Of a DNA stretch of 64,000 nt, positions 8,584-17,286 are shown one piece after another (within the stretch, counting starts at the first letter, position 1; every line of letters starts with the position of its first letter). The DNA lies in NCBI GenBank assembly GCA_947385425.1, contig CANDKY010000005.1, positions 1 through 64,000 on the forward strand. The letters run 5' to 3'. The notes under the pieces are model-generated. The model was not told the origin of the DNA. It made no database searches and saw only the letters and a list, made by a program, of their open reading frames with translations. The translations under genes were made by a program, and so were the position numbers. The stretch comes from an uncultured Lachnospiraceae bacterium (GTDB lineage: Bacteria; Bacillota; Clostridia; Lachnospirales; Lachnospiraceae).

Positions 8584-9534
8584 ATGAAATATATAAAGGA
8601 ATACAAAGAGGGAGACAGGATTTTTGACATATACCTGTGCAAACACAAACAATCTGCAGTTACGAAAAACGGAAAAGCATATGATAATGTAATTTTGCAG
8701 GATAAAACAGGTACTATTGATGCAAAGATATGGGATCCGAATAATCCGGGGATTGGTGATTTTGATACATTGGATTATATCGAGGTGTATGGGGAAATCA
8801 CCAGTTTTCAGAATGCATTGCAGGTAAATGTAAAGCGTATCCGAAAGTGCGAAGAAGGGGAATATGATTCCGCGGATTATCTTCCGGTCAGCAGTAAAGA
8901 TATCGGACAGATGTACCGGGAGCTTTTGAATTTGATTGAAAGTATCGGTAATACATACTATAAGAAGTTGTTGGAAGATTTTTTTGTACGGGATGGGAAA
9001 TTTGCCCAGACTTTCAAGGCATCATCGGCAGCCAAGAGGATACATCACGGGTTTGTAGGCGGTTTGTTGGAACATACATTGAGTGTGACAAAACTATGCG
9101 ATTATTTATGTACGGTTTATCCGGTTTTGAAGAGGGATTTACTGCTGACGGCAGCTATCTGTCATGATATAGGCAAAATCCGCGAGATTTCCCTTTTTCC
9201 GGAAAATGATTACACGGACGACGGCCAGTTGCTTGGGCATATAGTGATGGGAGCGCAGATGGTGGCGGAACGGGCGGCAGGTATTGAAGGGTTCCCGCAT
9301 CAACTGCTGACACAGCTTCAGCATTGCATTCTGGCCCATCAGGGGAAGCTGGAGTTTGGTTCGCCGAAAACCCCTGCGCTGATAGAGGCATTGGCACTGT
9401 ATCATGCGGATGATATGGATGCAAAACTGGAAACCTTTAAGGAGGCCCTGGAAAATGCCGGTGAGAATAATAATGACTGGCTAGGATACAACAGACTTTT
9501 TGAATCGAATTTAAGGGCAACGAGGATGGAATAG
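8584..9534 (+). CDS. yhaM: YhaM-type 3'-5' exoribonuclease
   Basis: A 316-residue protein with an N-terminal OB-fold nucleic-acid binding domain (ITSFQNALQVNVKRIR) and a C-terminal HD phosphohydrolase domain. Metal ligands are visible in HHGFVGGLLEHTLSV and ICHDIGKIRE, followed by LQHCILAHQG. YhaM degrades RNA from the 3' end with manganese. The frame stays open upstream to 8485, but that part is made of tandem repeats. The AGGAGG at 8571-8576, seven bases before ATG 8584, sets the start. It lies 28 bases ahead of rlmD and is probably cotranscribed. Confidence 0.92.
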   Translation: MKYIKEYKEGDRIFDIYLCKHKQSAVTKNGKAYDNVILQDKTGTIDAKIWDPNNPGIGDFDTLDYIEVYGEITSFQNALQVNVKRIRKCEEGEYDSADYLPVSSKDIGQMYRELLNLIESIGNTYYKKLLEDFFVRDGKFAQTFKASSAAKRIHHGFVGGLLEHTLSVTKLCDYLCTVYPVLKRDLLLTAAICHDIGKIREISLFPENDYTDDGQLLGHIVMGAQMVAERAAGIEGFPHQLLTQLQHCILAHQGKLEFGSPKTPALIEALALYHADDMDAKLETFKEALENAGENNNDWLGYNRLFESNLRATRME

Positions 9535-9562
9535 GGGCATAAGGCAGGGATGAGGAATAAGG

Positions 9563-10990
9563 ATGGAATATACGAAAAATGACATTCTTACAGTAAAAAT
9601 TGAAGATATCGGAGATAACGGAGAGGGTATAGGGAAGGTAAACGGCTATACCCTTTTTGTAAAAGATGCAGTGATTGGGGATACCGTGAGCTGTAAAATT
9701 GTGAAAGCCAAAAAAAATTATGCGTATGCCAGGCTGATGGAGATTCTGGAGCCGTCAAAGATACGGGTTGCACCTGTCTGCAAATATCACAGACAGTGCG
9801 GCGGATGCCAGATACAGGCTATGAGTTATGAGGCACAGCTTGCATTTAAGCAAAATAAGGTACGCAGCCATTTGATCCGTATAGGCGGCTTGGATGCGGA
9901 ATATGTAGACAGGATTATGGAACCGATAGTTGGCGGTGAGAACCATTTTCATTATCGAAATAAAGCGCAGTTTCCAGTGGGGACGGATAAGGACGGAAAT
10001 CTGGTGACAGGTTTTTATGCAGGAAGAACCCATGATATTATCGCGAACACGGACTGTGCACTTGGGGCGGAGGAAAACAAGGAGATATTGGAATGTATCC
10101 TGAAGTATATGAAAGAATGCGGCGTGCCGGCTTATGATGAGAAGACGGGGCAGGGTGCAGTGCGGCATATTTTAATACGTAAGGGGTTTGACAGCGGCGA
10201 AATTATGGTTTGCCTGGTGATTAACAGTACGCGCAGAGGGGAATTTTTGCCTGAGAAGGAAAAATTGATCCATGAATTAGTTAAAATCCGTGGGATGTCG
10301 AGTATATCGGTATGCATTAATTCAAAGAGGACAAATGTGATTATGGGGGAGGATGTGTATACAATGTGGGGAAAGCGAACGATATCCGATACCATTTATG
10401 CAGTGGATACGGAGGAGTTTGCCAGGACAGGGCAAGGCGTTACTTTTTGCATTTCCCCCCTTTCTTTCTATCAGGTGAATTCCCGGCAGGCTGAAAAAGT
10501 GTACAGTGTGGCATTGGAATATGCAAATCTGACAGGAAGGGAGACTGTGTGGGATCTTTATTGCGGTATCGGGACGATTTCCCTGTTCCTGGCAAAGGCA
10601 GCAAAGCAGGTGTATGGTGTGGAAGTGATTCCGCAGGCGATTGAGGATGCAAGAAGGAATGCGTCCAATAACGGGATCGATAATGTGGAATTTTTTGTGG
10701 GGAAGGCGGAGGAAGTTTTGACGGAAATGTATGCGCGTGGGGAAGCCGGGGCAGATGTCATTGTGGTCGATCCGCCGCGTAAAGGGTGTGAAAAGGAGAC
10801 GTTGGATACTATAATCCGGATAGGGCCGGAACGTGTTGTCTATGTGAGCTGTGATTCGGCTACTATGGCGAGGGATTTGAAGGTGTTGTGTGATGGAGGG
10901 TATCGGGTGGAGAAAGTACGGGGGATTGACCAATTTGGTCAGACTGTGCACGTAGAGTCAGTAATAATGATGCAGCTTGTGGAAAAGTGA
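9563..10990 (+). CDS. rlmD: 23S rRNA (uracil-C5)-methyltransferase, RlmD/RumA family
   Basis: A 475-residue SAM-dependent RNA methyltransferase that makes 5-methyluridine. It has an N-terminal TRAM domain (about residues 1-60), an iron-sulphur-type cysteine cluster (CKYHRQCGGCQ), the SAM site VWDLYCGIGTISLFLA, the DPPRKGC motif and the catalytic cysteine in VYVSCDSATMARDL. The gene is full length. Its final 36 bases are duplicated at 23114, marking the gene's 3' end as the insertion target of the following mobile element. The reading frame is preserved at the left junction. Confidence 0.95.
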   Translation: MEYTKNDILTVKIEDIGDNGEGIGKVNGYTLFVKDAVIGDTVSCKIVKAKKNYAYARLMEILEPSKIRVAPVCKYHRQCGGCQIQAMSYEAQLAFKQNKVRSHLIRIGGLDAEYVDRIMEPIVGGENHFHYRNKAQFPVGTDKDGNLVTGFYAGRTHDIIANTDCALGAEENKEILECILKYMKECGVPAYDEKTGQGAVRHILIRKGFDSGEIMVCLVINSTRRGEFLPEKEKLIHELVKIRGMSSISVCINSKRTNVIMGEDVYTMWGKRTISDTIYAVDTEEFARTGQGVTFCISPLSFYQVNSRQAEKVYSVALEYANLTGRETVWDLYCGIGTISLFLAKAAKQVYGVEVIPQAIEDARRNASNNGIDNVEFFVGKAEEVLTEMYARGEAGADVIVVDPPRKGCEKETLDTIIRIGPERVVYVSCDSATMARDLKVLCDGGYRVEKVRGIDQFGQTVHVESVIMMQLVEK

Positions 10991-11222
10991 AGAATTTGGC
11001 ACTAAAAACCACAACATCTTGTGGTTTGAGGGCGAAAATTGGCGAAAAATCCAACCAATTTTTGCCCTATTTTTTTGCCCGATTTTATAGATGCAAGTGC
11101 TCGTCTAACGGCGATCACGGGGCAAAAATCGGGTTTGGACAGGATTTGGCGAAAAAATCATGAAAAATGCGGAAAGGAGGTGAGGAAAAAATGGCGGACA
11201 AACAACACCCAAGTTATGGAAT
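10955..11222. repeat. Left attachment-site repeat, including the rlmD 3' end
   Basis: Bases from GAGTCAGTAATAATG (10955) onward are repeated from 23114. Identity is almost complete over the first 140 bases. The copies then diverge (11097-11150) and match again from AAAAAATCATGAAAAATGCG to the ACCCAAGTTATGG near 11219. The repeat includes the rlmD stop codon and the ACCACAA/TTGTGGT hairpin after it. This is what an integrative element specific for the 3' end of rlmD/rumA leaves. Confidence 0.85.
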
Positions 11223-11301
11223 GCTTCAGTTGACGAGATCGTCGCTTGGAGGTAGTGGGACAGTACTGCAGGCCGAGCAATCCCAAAGAGACAAGTGTTG
11301 A
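11191..11301 (+). CDS. Small 36-residue protein inside the left repeat
   Basis: ATG 11191 follows an exact AAAGGAGGTGAGG ribosome site, giving a peptide that opens MADKQHPSYGMLQLTR. The HPSYG..L..SR opening recalls the start of longer uncharacterised plasmid and element proteins, so this may be a truncated member. The copy at 23329 shares the first ten codons and then diverges. Too short for homology to be trusted, but the ribosome site is strong. Confidence 0.5.
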   Translation: MADKQHPSYGMLQLTRSSLGGSGTVLQAEQSQRDKC

Positions 11302-11397
11302 AGATATCATTAAACTCTATGAATCATTGATATAATATTTATCTGCCCATAATAAATATGTTTTTTGCTATGAGGATAGGATTCATATAAAAAGGTG

Positions 11398-11437
11398 CTT
11401 AGAAACTGTTATGCAGGTTTGTGTGGCAGTTTCTAAG
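11398..11437. promoter_or_regulatory. Inverted repeat upstream of the agr-like operon
   Basis: CTTAGAAACTG (11398-11408) and CAGTTTCTAAG (11427-11437) form a perfect 11-base inverted repeat with an 18-base loop. No T-run follows, so a terminator is less likely than an operator or leader hairpin for the response-regulator gene 70 bases downstream. Confidence 0.5.
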
Positions 11438-11506
11438 CCGTTATGGTTCTTTATATGATTTGTCTATTTACGCACAGGATAGGATAACTTTTTACTGGGA
11501 GGTGAA

Positions 11507-12214
11507 GTGGTGAAAATAGTAGTCTGTGACGATGATCCGAGGGCTGTCGATGTGTTTAACGGATATGCTGTTGCAATTGTTGAATATGCATTTGAGTATG
11601 AATTTTATCAAAATCCAGAGGAGATGCTTGCGGCAAATGCTGGACATGAGCAAGAGCCAGATATGTATATTCTTGATATTGAGATGCCGGGAATGGATGG
11701 ACTCGCCGTTGCACGCGAAATCCGCAGCCGGAATTCCAAGGCATTAATTGTGTTCCTGACAGGCTATACCAAATACATGCCAGATGTGTTTGAGACGGTT
11801 ACTTTCGATTTTATTCAGAAACCAATCACGGTGGAGCGGTTGCGGCTCCTGTTGGAAAAGGCAGAAAACTATCTTGGAATGACAAATCAGAGCTTTTCTT
11901 TTGGTTATGGCAAAAGCCGCTACAGCGTTAAATATGACGAAATCCTTTATTTTGAGAAAAAGGGGCGTCAGGCGCTTATCCACACAGCAGACATCCTGTA
12001 CAAGACAAACATGACGACAAAAGAAAGATGGCAATGTCTTGATGAGAGGATGTTTGCTACCATACATGGCTCTTTTATCGTGAACCTGAAGCATGTAAAG
12101 ACTGTTTCCGGCGGAGTCGTCCGAATGTCCAATGGACAGGAGCTGGCAGTCACCAGAGGATACCGGAAGGAACTTGCAGAAAAACATATAGATTTTGTTC
12201 AGAGAGGAATGTGA
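11507..12214 (+). CDS. AgrA-like response regulator with LytTR DNA-binding domain
   Basis: A 235-residue regulator. The receiver domain (residues 1-120) has the acidic pair in VVCDDDP, the phosphoacceptor Asp in YILDIEMPGMDG and the conserved Lys in FIQKPI. The C-terminal LytTR domain (about 130-232) carries FEKKGRQALIHT and MFATIHGSFIVNLKHV. The start is GTG after GGGAGG. It heads an operon with a sensor fragment and AgrB, the order of agr-type peptide quorum-sensing systems. It may still bind DNA even though its partner kinase is broken. Confidence 0.88.
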   Translation: MVKIVVCDDDPRAVDVFNGYAVAIVEYAFEYEFYQNPEEMLAANAGHEQEPDMYILDIEMPGMDGLAVAREIRSRNSKALIVFLTGYTKYMPDVFETVTFDFIQKPITVERLRLLLEKAENYLGMTNQSFSFGYGKSRYSVKYDEILYFEKKGRQALIHTADILYKTNMTTKERWQCLDERMFATIHGSFIVNLKHVKTVSGGVVRMSNGQELAVTRGYRKELAEKHIDFVQRGM

Positions 12215-12215
12215 C

Positions 12216-13043
12216 ATGGCGCTGTATGGAATCCGTCTGGTGATAAACATATTTGACCTGTGCATCTTCTGGCGCTTTCTTGAAGTCTTTATTGGGAAGA
12301 GAAGAACTCCTGTGGAAATTTCCATCGTGATTCTTCTGGTATGTGAGGCAGCAGGGAGCATCATCAACCTGAAAGGGGTAAACTGGCTGAACCTTATCAC
12401 ATTAGCGGTAATTTTAGGAATATTTATATCACAGTATGAGCGGAATATATCAACGAAAGTGGTTGCAGTAATGATGTACATGGGACTGGTAGTTGTCGCC
12501 GAACCGGCAGGATATATTATTTACAGGATACTCGTGGGAAAGCTGGTAACAAACGAACAGGCTGTGTATTATATTACAGTGTTTGTAATGGAGCTTTTTC
12601 GTGCCGTTTTGGTGGAGGTGTTCTGCCGTATTAAGAAGGAAAAGGTCCTTCATATTTCCGCGATGCCCAGAGAGGTATTCTACATACTGGCACTGATTCC
12701 GCTTGCAAGCCTGGTAGGGTGTTTTCTGTTGATTGAGGTGGTGCAGGAGCAGTTATCGGCACGGACAGGGGTTTTGTGCATCTGCATTATCTTTACAATC
12801 ATCTTAACAGATTACATGGTGTTTCTTATGATGGAAAATTATACAGACATGGCAGAAAAGCGGCATGAGGAAGAAATGCTTCTGAGTGAGATTTCCTATC
12901 AGGACGAATATTATAAGGATATGGAGCGCTATCAGGAGGAGATTCAGAATATCAAGCATGACATGAAGAACCGACTGAGTACGCTTTATGATGCGGCAGG
13001 AGAGGGAAACAGGACGAGATACCGGAGAATGCCAAAAAACTGA
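12216..13043 (+). pseudogene. AgrC-like sensor kinase, truncated after the phospho-histidine helix
   Basis: The 275-residue frame has about six membrane segments (residues 1-190) and the start of the kinase core with the H-box NIKHDMKNRLSTLYD. It then changes abruptly to an unrelated tail and stops. The ATP-binding domain (N and G boxes), normally another 130-150 residues, is missing. AgrB follows within 14 bases, so an internal deletion probably removed the kinase end. ATG 12216 follows AGAGAGGA and lies one base after the regulator stop. Without an ATPase domain it cannot autophosphorylate, though it could still bind peptide. Confidence 0.75.
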
Positions 13044-13056
13044 GGAGGTTTTAACC

Positions 13057-13635
13057 ATGTCCGGGTGGTTAAGCCGCTGGATGCAGGAACGGGGCATTAT
13101 AGAGGGAGATGACAGGGAGATTTATCAGTATGGGATCAGGAACGGGGTTATCATACTGATGAATGTTGCTACGGCATTCCTGATAGGACTGTTCACGGAA
13201 CAGCTTCTGGTGGTATGTGTGTTTACGCTTTCTTTTATGACACTTAGGAGCTTTACTGGCGGTTTTCACTGTGACGACAGACTGTTCTGCTACATTAGTT
13301 CAAGTGTCGTATTGTTTATACCAGTGTATACGGGCGGACTGCTTGTTTGGATGTCCGTCCCTGCAGTACTGCTTACGCTTGCAGCGGCAGCAGGGATTAT
13401 ACTTATTTTCAGCCCGATGAACAGCAGAAATAGAAAACTTGACCAGAAAGAGAAAAAACGCTTTGGCAGATGTGCGAGAATCATAGTTATTTTGCAGATA
13501 ATGGTGTTCCTCATCTTATGGCATCTGGGATATCTGGGTTGTGCCTATGCTGTCTATTCAAGTATTTGTATTACGGCAGTTTTTATGCTGGCGGACAGGG
13601 TAAAACTTTTTATGCAACTTCATATGGAAAAATAG
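13057..13635 (+). CDS. AgrB-like membrane peptidase
   Basis: A 192-residue polytopic membrane cysteine peptidase that in agr systems cuts and cyclises the AgrD precursor. The catalytic pair is visible as His71 and Cys78 in GGFHCDDRLFC, the exact seven-residue spacing of AgrB, followed by several hydrophobic helices. The start follows GAGGAGG. The gene ends directly before a strong terminator, and I found no AgrD-like short frame near it. Upstream is the truncated sensor. It may be a relic, or it may process a peptide encoded elsewhere. Confidence 0.85.
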   Translation: MSGWLSRWMQERGIIEGDDREIYQYGIRNGVIILMNVATAFLIGLFTEQLLVVCVFTLSFMTLRSFTGGFHCDDRLFCYISSSVVLFIPVYTGGLLVWMSVPAVLLTLAAAAGIILIFSPMNSRNRKLDQKEKKRFGRCARIIVILQIMVFLILWHLGYLGCAYAVYSSICITAVFMLADRVKLFMQLHMEK

Positions 13636-13636
13636 G

Positions 13637-13674
13637 AATCCCTTCCGGGATAGAAAACCGGAAGGGATTTTTTT
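13637..13674 (+). terminator. Rho-independent terminator after agrB
   Basis: AATCCCTTCCGG (13637-13648) pairs perfectly with CCGGAAGGGATT (13658-13669) and runs into seven Ts. It ends the agr-like operon immediately after the agrB stop codon. Confidence 0.9.
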
Positions 13675-13694
13675 GTGTGATTACAGCAGAGAAC

Positions 13695-13862
13695 TTATTC
13701 ACCTGTTATTTTGCCATGGTTTTTCTCGAATTCAGCAATCCGTTTCTTCATAAGGAATTCTACTTCCCTGTTGGCAGAACGTGCATTATATTTTGCAACA
13801 TAACCAAATTTTCTCAACAGGTCTTCTACACGGACTGTAAATTTTAATTTTTTCTCTTTCAT
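13695..13862 (-). CDS. Arc-like ribbon-helix-helix protein, 55 residues
   Basis: A short gene read against its neighbours. The peptide begins MKEKKLKFTVRVEDLLRKFG and ends KNHGKITGE. A beta strand (KLKFTVRV) followed by two helices, with the RSANREVEFLMKKRI turn, fits Arc-type ribbon-helix-helix repressors, which bind DNA as dimers. GAAGGGAG lies eight bases before the ATG at 13862. It faces the agr-like operon tail to tail. Likely an element regulator or an antitoxin without its partner; no toxin frame was seen beside it. Confidence 0.65.
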   Translation of the reverse strand: MKEKKLKFTVRVEDLLRKFGYVAKYNARSANREVEFLMKKRIAEFEKNHGKITGE

Positions 13863-14237
13863 AAAACTGCTCCCTTCGTGTTTTTGTGAACTTATTATAG
13901 CGTTATCGTGATGGTAAACAGGACCTATTTTATGGAATCCTTTTGACCGCCTGGTATATCAAATAAGAATCAACACTATGGAATAACATTGATAAAACAG
14001 AGATAAACAGAAAAGGGTTATCTCTGTTTTTTTTGTATGGATTTTAGGAATATTGAAAACCTTACAAACTTATTAAAGTATGAATTTTCAAAAGGGCGGG
14101 GTGTTCATTTCTGGCATGAGATATCGGCATAAAATTGCAACTTTTTACAGCCAACGTAAGACTTATTACACATTTATTGAAACGGTTCTATCTTACGGGT
14201 ATAGTACCACGAGGAAAAGAACTGCTAATAATAAGCT
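13863..14237. other. Intergenic gap with terminator and an unassigned short frame
   Basis: Apart from the terminator at 13994-14034 and the promoter region of the ribbon-helix-helix gene, the only open stretch is a 43-codon frame from ATG 14117. It lacks a ribosome site and a recognisable sequence, and I do not call it a gene. Confidence 0.4.
13994..14034 (+). terminator. Rho-independent terminator
   Basis: AAAACAGAGATAA (13994-14006) pairs with TTATCTCTGTTTT (14018-14030), followed by more Ts. No complete gene ends just before it on the plus strand, so it may be left from a deleted gene. Confidence 0.8.
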
Positions 14238-14594
14238 ATGGATCTGACTTGTCTGAATGCCTGTCTGTATCCGGCTGGCGGGGGCATGAGGCAGGAAAGC
14301 GTGATCGCGGCCACGCCGGAAAATCTGGCAAATTATATTGGGAGTCATTTTTTTGATGCGGAGAAGATCGTGGTCACTGATATGTGTGACCGCCTGATAC
14401 TGGATACATATGGTGGATTTATCAATGAGTGTCCAGACCAGAACCTGTGCAGGGAGATTAACAGCCACCTTGTGCCAGTCCAGATGAGAGAAAAGAGTGC
14501 GGGGAAAGTTTTAAGCGTGGACAGGAAGGCGGCGGAAGAGTATTTTGCGCTGGAAGATGAGGCAGTGACAATGGCAGGGTACGGCATGATGTAA
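14238..14594 (+). CDS. Uncharacterised mobile-element protein, 118 residues
   Basis: The protein opens MDLTCLNACLYPAGGGMRQE and contains the stretch EKIVVTDMCDRLILDTYGGF. I recognise it as a small soluble protein often seen in clostridial integrative elements near recombinase genes, but know of no function. It has no membrane segment or catalytic motif. No clear Shine-Dalgarno lies upstream, so the start is uncertain. It begins a run of three small genes leading into the recombinases. Confidence 0.6.
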   Translation: MDLTCLNACLYPAGGGMRQESVIAATPENLANYIGSHFFDAEKIVVTDMCDRLILDTYGGFINECPDQNLCREINSHLVPVQMREKSAGKVLSVDRKAAEEYFALEDEAVTMAGYGMM

Positions 14595-14684
14595 ATATAG
14601 AAATTCCCTGACTTAATTAACTGGAAATAGATTTTGAAACAGTATTAAGTTAAAAAACATTGCATAAGGAAGGTAACAGGGTAT

Positions 14685-14792
14685 ATGAAGTGGATTATTA
14701 TAACAGCGGCTATATTGGCAGCGCTTGGTATTTTTACCATATTCACAGTAGGTGTTGCAGTCACCATCGCAGGAAACTTTCAGACAGATTAA
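14685..14792 (+). CDS. Small single-pass membrane peptide, 35 residues
   Basis: The peptide begins MKWIIITAAILAALGIFTIF and continues hydrophobic to IAG, ending NFQTD, so almost all of it is one membrane helix. AAGGAAGG lies about 12 bases before the ATG. It lies between two small element genes on the same strand. Function unknown; short hydrophobic peptides of this type can be toxins or membrane adaptors. Confidence 0.5.
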   Translation: MKWIIITAAILAALGIFTIFTVGVAVTIAGNFQTD

Positions 14793-14841
14793 AGAGCTGA
14801 AAGAATTATTATTGTTGAGATAAAAAAGGAGTATAGCAGGA

Positions 14842-14997
14842 ATGAAGAAGGAAGCCAACGAGGTCATGTACAAGATGGCAGAGTACCTCTTAAAAAAGAT
14901 GCAGGAAAACGGGCTGATCAGCGGGGAAGAACGGGAAAAAATCAGGACTTTGAATATTGAGGCTTTTTCTCCGGAATTAGCGGAAGTATATCTGTAA
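14842..14997 (+). CDS. SHOCT-like small protein ahead of the recombinases
   Basis: A 51-residue peptide with a helix-turn-helix-like pattern: MAEYLLKKMQENGLISGEER, then LNIEAFSPELAEVYL. Proteins of this form with the GLIS/T..E turn and FSPELAKVY end often sit directly before large serine recombinases in clostridial elements. Here the first recombinase starts 90 bases downstream. Its role is unknown; the constant neighbourhood suggests a recombination accessory. The ribosome site is AGCAGGA. Confidence 0.65.
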   Translation: MKKEANEVMYKMAEYLLKKMQENGLISGEEREKIRTLNIEAFSPELAEVYL

Positions 14998-15087
14998 AAA
15001 CACTAGCTATACTCAGATTTGTGTAGTAGTGTATGTTGCTGACAGGGACGTAAGAATCCCTGAAAATACAGGAAGGGAGAAAAACAC

Positions 15088-16596
15088 ATGGCAAAAAAAG
15101 TTACAGTCATAAGCGCGGTGCCAGCAAAACCCAGCCAGCCTGGGAGACCGAAACTGCGGGTGTGCGGGTATGCCAGAGTCAGCACGGGCAGTAAGGCACA
15201 GGCAGAATCCTACGCCACACAGGTAGCTTATTTTACAGAGAAGATGGGGAACAACCCGCTATGGGAATTTGTCGGAATGTATGCGGATGAAGCCGCCACC
15301 GGCACCAAGGTAAAAGTCAGGGAGGAATTTCAGGCAATGATTGAAGCCTGTGAGAACGGGGAAATCGACCTGATCCTCACAAAGTTCGTCACAAGGTTTG
15401 CCCGCAACACTGTGGAATGCATCCAGACCATAAGGAAGCTAAAGGCGCTCGGTGTCGGTATTCTTTTCGAGAAAGAGAATATCAACACGCTGACCGAAAA
15501 AAGCGAGCTGATGTTGTCCATCCTCTCCTCCATCGCACAGGGCGAATCGGAGGATTTTTCAGGAAATAACAGGTGGGCAGTAGAAAAGCGGTTTCAGGAG
15601 GGTACGTTTGTTATCAGTACACCTGCCTATGGATACAAAAATGATGAGCACGGTGAGCTGGTGATCGTAGAGGAGGAAGCAGAGACCGTGCGGTGGATAT
15701 TCGATGCATACCTGAACGGACTTGGCACCTACCTGATCGCAAAGGAACTAAATAAAAAGGGAGTTCCAACCATACGATCAGGGGAGAAATGGAGTGAAAG
15801 CACCATCAGGGATATCCTATCCAATCCAGTCTACGAGGGCAACCGCCTGCAGCAGCGGACATACACTGAATCACAGTTCCCGTTCGTGCGAAAGGCAAAC
15901 ACCGGGCAGCGGAATCAGTACCTGATAGAAGATGACCATGAACCGATTATCACTCATGAGGAAGCAGGGGATGTGAGAAAAATCATGGAATACAGGAGCC
16001 GGTCGCTGAAAATGGGCGGCGATAAATACGGGAACAGGTATTTATTTTCAGGACGCATCATCTGCGTGGAATGCGGCAGCCATTTCCGCAGACAGAAAGT
16101 CTGTATAGGACAGCCGAATGAAAGGGTTATCTGGAGCTGCCATAGATATATCCATGATAAAAACGCCTGCCCCATAAAGGCAGTGCGAGAAGATGCCATA
16201 CAGCAGGCTTTCATGGTGATGTGGAACAAGCTCTACAGCAACCAGGGCGTTATTTTAGAGCCATTATTAAATGAATTAATGGAGCTGTCTGTGGGCATGG
16301 CGGATACAGAAGAGATTGGACAGCTGGACAGCGAAATACAGAATCTAAGCGAGCAGAGCCGCATCCTGAACCAGGTAATGAAGAAAGGATATATGGACTC
16401 TGCCCTTTTTATGGAGAGCAACAGCCAGCTCACCCGCCAGCTGACCGAATGCAGGAGGAAGAGGACGCTGCTTGCGGGGAGACATGCAGCCATATCCAGC
16501 CAAGGAGCAGGGAAAAGAACAGGGGCGGTACGGCAAAGTGGAAATGTAAGAATTACATATACCAGAACCGTGTATCCTGCTCGGGAGGATATATAA
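15088..16596 (+). CDS. Large serine recombinase 1, with a shifted or truncated C-terminus
   Basis: A 502-residue site-specific recombinase. The resolvase domain (about residues 23-165) has the nucleophile Ser32 in GYARVST and FVTRFARNT. The recombinase domain follows (GYKNDEHGELVIVEEEAETV, then WSESTIRDILSNPVYEGN) and a zinc ribbon (CVECGSHFRR ... CHRYIHDKNAC). After the coiled coil, from about residue 460, the sequence no longer resembles the family, and the frame overlaps the tail of another recombinase in a different frame. A deletion or frameshift has probably replaced the natural end. The catalytic part looks intact. Confidence 0.88.
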   Translation: MAKKVTVISAVPAKPSQPGRPKLRVCGYARVSTGSKAQAESYATQVAYFTEKMGNNPLWEFVGMYADEAATGTKVKVREEFQAMIEACENGEIDLILTKFVTRFARNTVECIQTIRKLKALGVGILFEKENINTLTEKSELMLSILSSIAQGESEDFSGNNRWAVEKRFQEGTFVISTPAYGYKNDEHGELVIVEEEAETVRWIFDAYLNGLGTYLIAKELNKKGVPTIRSGEKWSESTIRDILSNPVYEGNRLQQRTYTESQFPFVRKANTGQRNQYLIEDDHEPIITHEEAGDVRKIMEYRSRSLKMGGDKYGNRYLFSGRIICVECGSHFRRQKVCIGQPNERVIWSCHRYIHDKNACPIKAVREDAIQQAFMVMWNKLYSNQGVILEPLLNELMELSVGMADTEEIGQLDSEIQNLSEQSRILNQVMKKGYMDSALFMESNSQLTRQLTECRRKRTLLAGRHAAISSQGAGKRTGAVRQSGNVRITYTRTVYPAREDI

Positions 16597-17135
16597 CAGA
16601 TGAGCAGGTAAAAGCAGTCTGTGTCAGTGCTATTAACCAGATCATACAGGACAGAAAGCGGATGCGCCCTCCCACCACAGCAAAAGGAACAGTCAGCGCA
16701 GAATACAGGAAAATAGAGCACAGGCTGGAGCTGGCGAAAAACAGGCGGAAACAGGAAGATACAAGGCAGGGAATGCAGCGCCTGGAGAATGACCATCAGA
16801 ACGCGGTTTTAAATGAAACTGCGCAGGAATCTGACCATATGGAGCGTAATCATATCAATGTGGATTCAGGACAGGAAAACGCACATGCGGATATCATGAC
16901 ACTTATATATGAACGGGCACAGGAGAGATACCGAACCCTGAAAATAAATGATACAGATTTCCGCACAGGAAAGATGCAGGAAATCCTTTCGGACAGGGAG
17001 ATGCTGACAGAGTTTGATGAAGGGCTGTACCGGAAGCTGGTGACAAGGATTGTGGTTTATAAAAATAATACAGTCGAGGTCGTGTTCCTGAACGGGTGTA
17101 GCATAAAAATAGAATATCAGTCAGACAACCCATGA
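16524..17135 (+). pseudogene. C-terminal remnant of a second large serine recombinase
   Basis: Beginning at GTAKWKCKNY, this frame reads as half a zinc ribbon (CKNYIYQNRVSC), the helix ITDEQVKAVCVSAINQI, a coiled coil, and the conserved closing block (MLTEFDEGLYRKLVTRIVVY). The whole catalytic N-terminus is missing. It overlaps the end of recombinase 1 in another frame, so the middle member of a recombinase triplet was probably deleted down to its tail. Frame continuation upstream to 16449 is antisense-like noise. Confidence 0.75.
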
Positions 17136-17286
17136 GAGCGTATGCTGCCTATGATATTTTTCAAATATGCAGGCGGAATGTCATATTCGGATTAATAACT
17201 ATGACAGCTCTCCAAACAATGAACAGATGCCACGCAGGATTTAGCAGATACATATATAAAAATAAAATATAGGAAAAGGAGCAGAA

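Noticed and set aside
8373..8648. Minus-strand frame through the 29-bp repeats
   Set aside because: It only reflects the repeat unit read in another frame and has no ribosome site.
13636..14240. An AgrD precursor gene after agrB
   Set aside because: I looked for a short amphipathic frame with a Cys-containing middle and acidic tail on both strands; the only good small gene is the ribbon-helix-helix protein on the minus strand.
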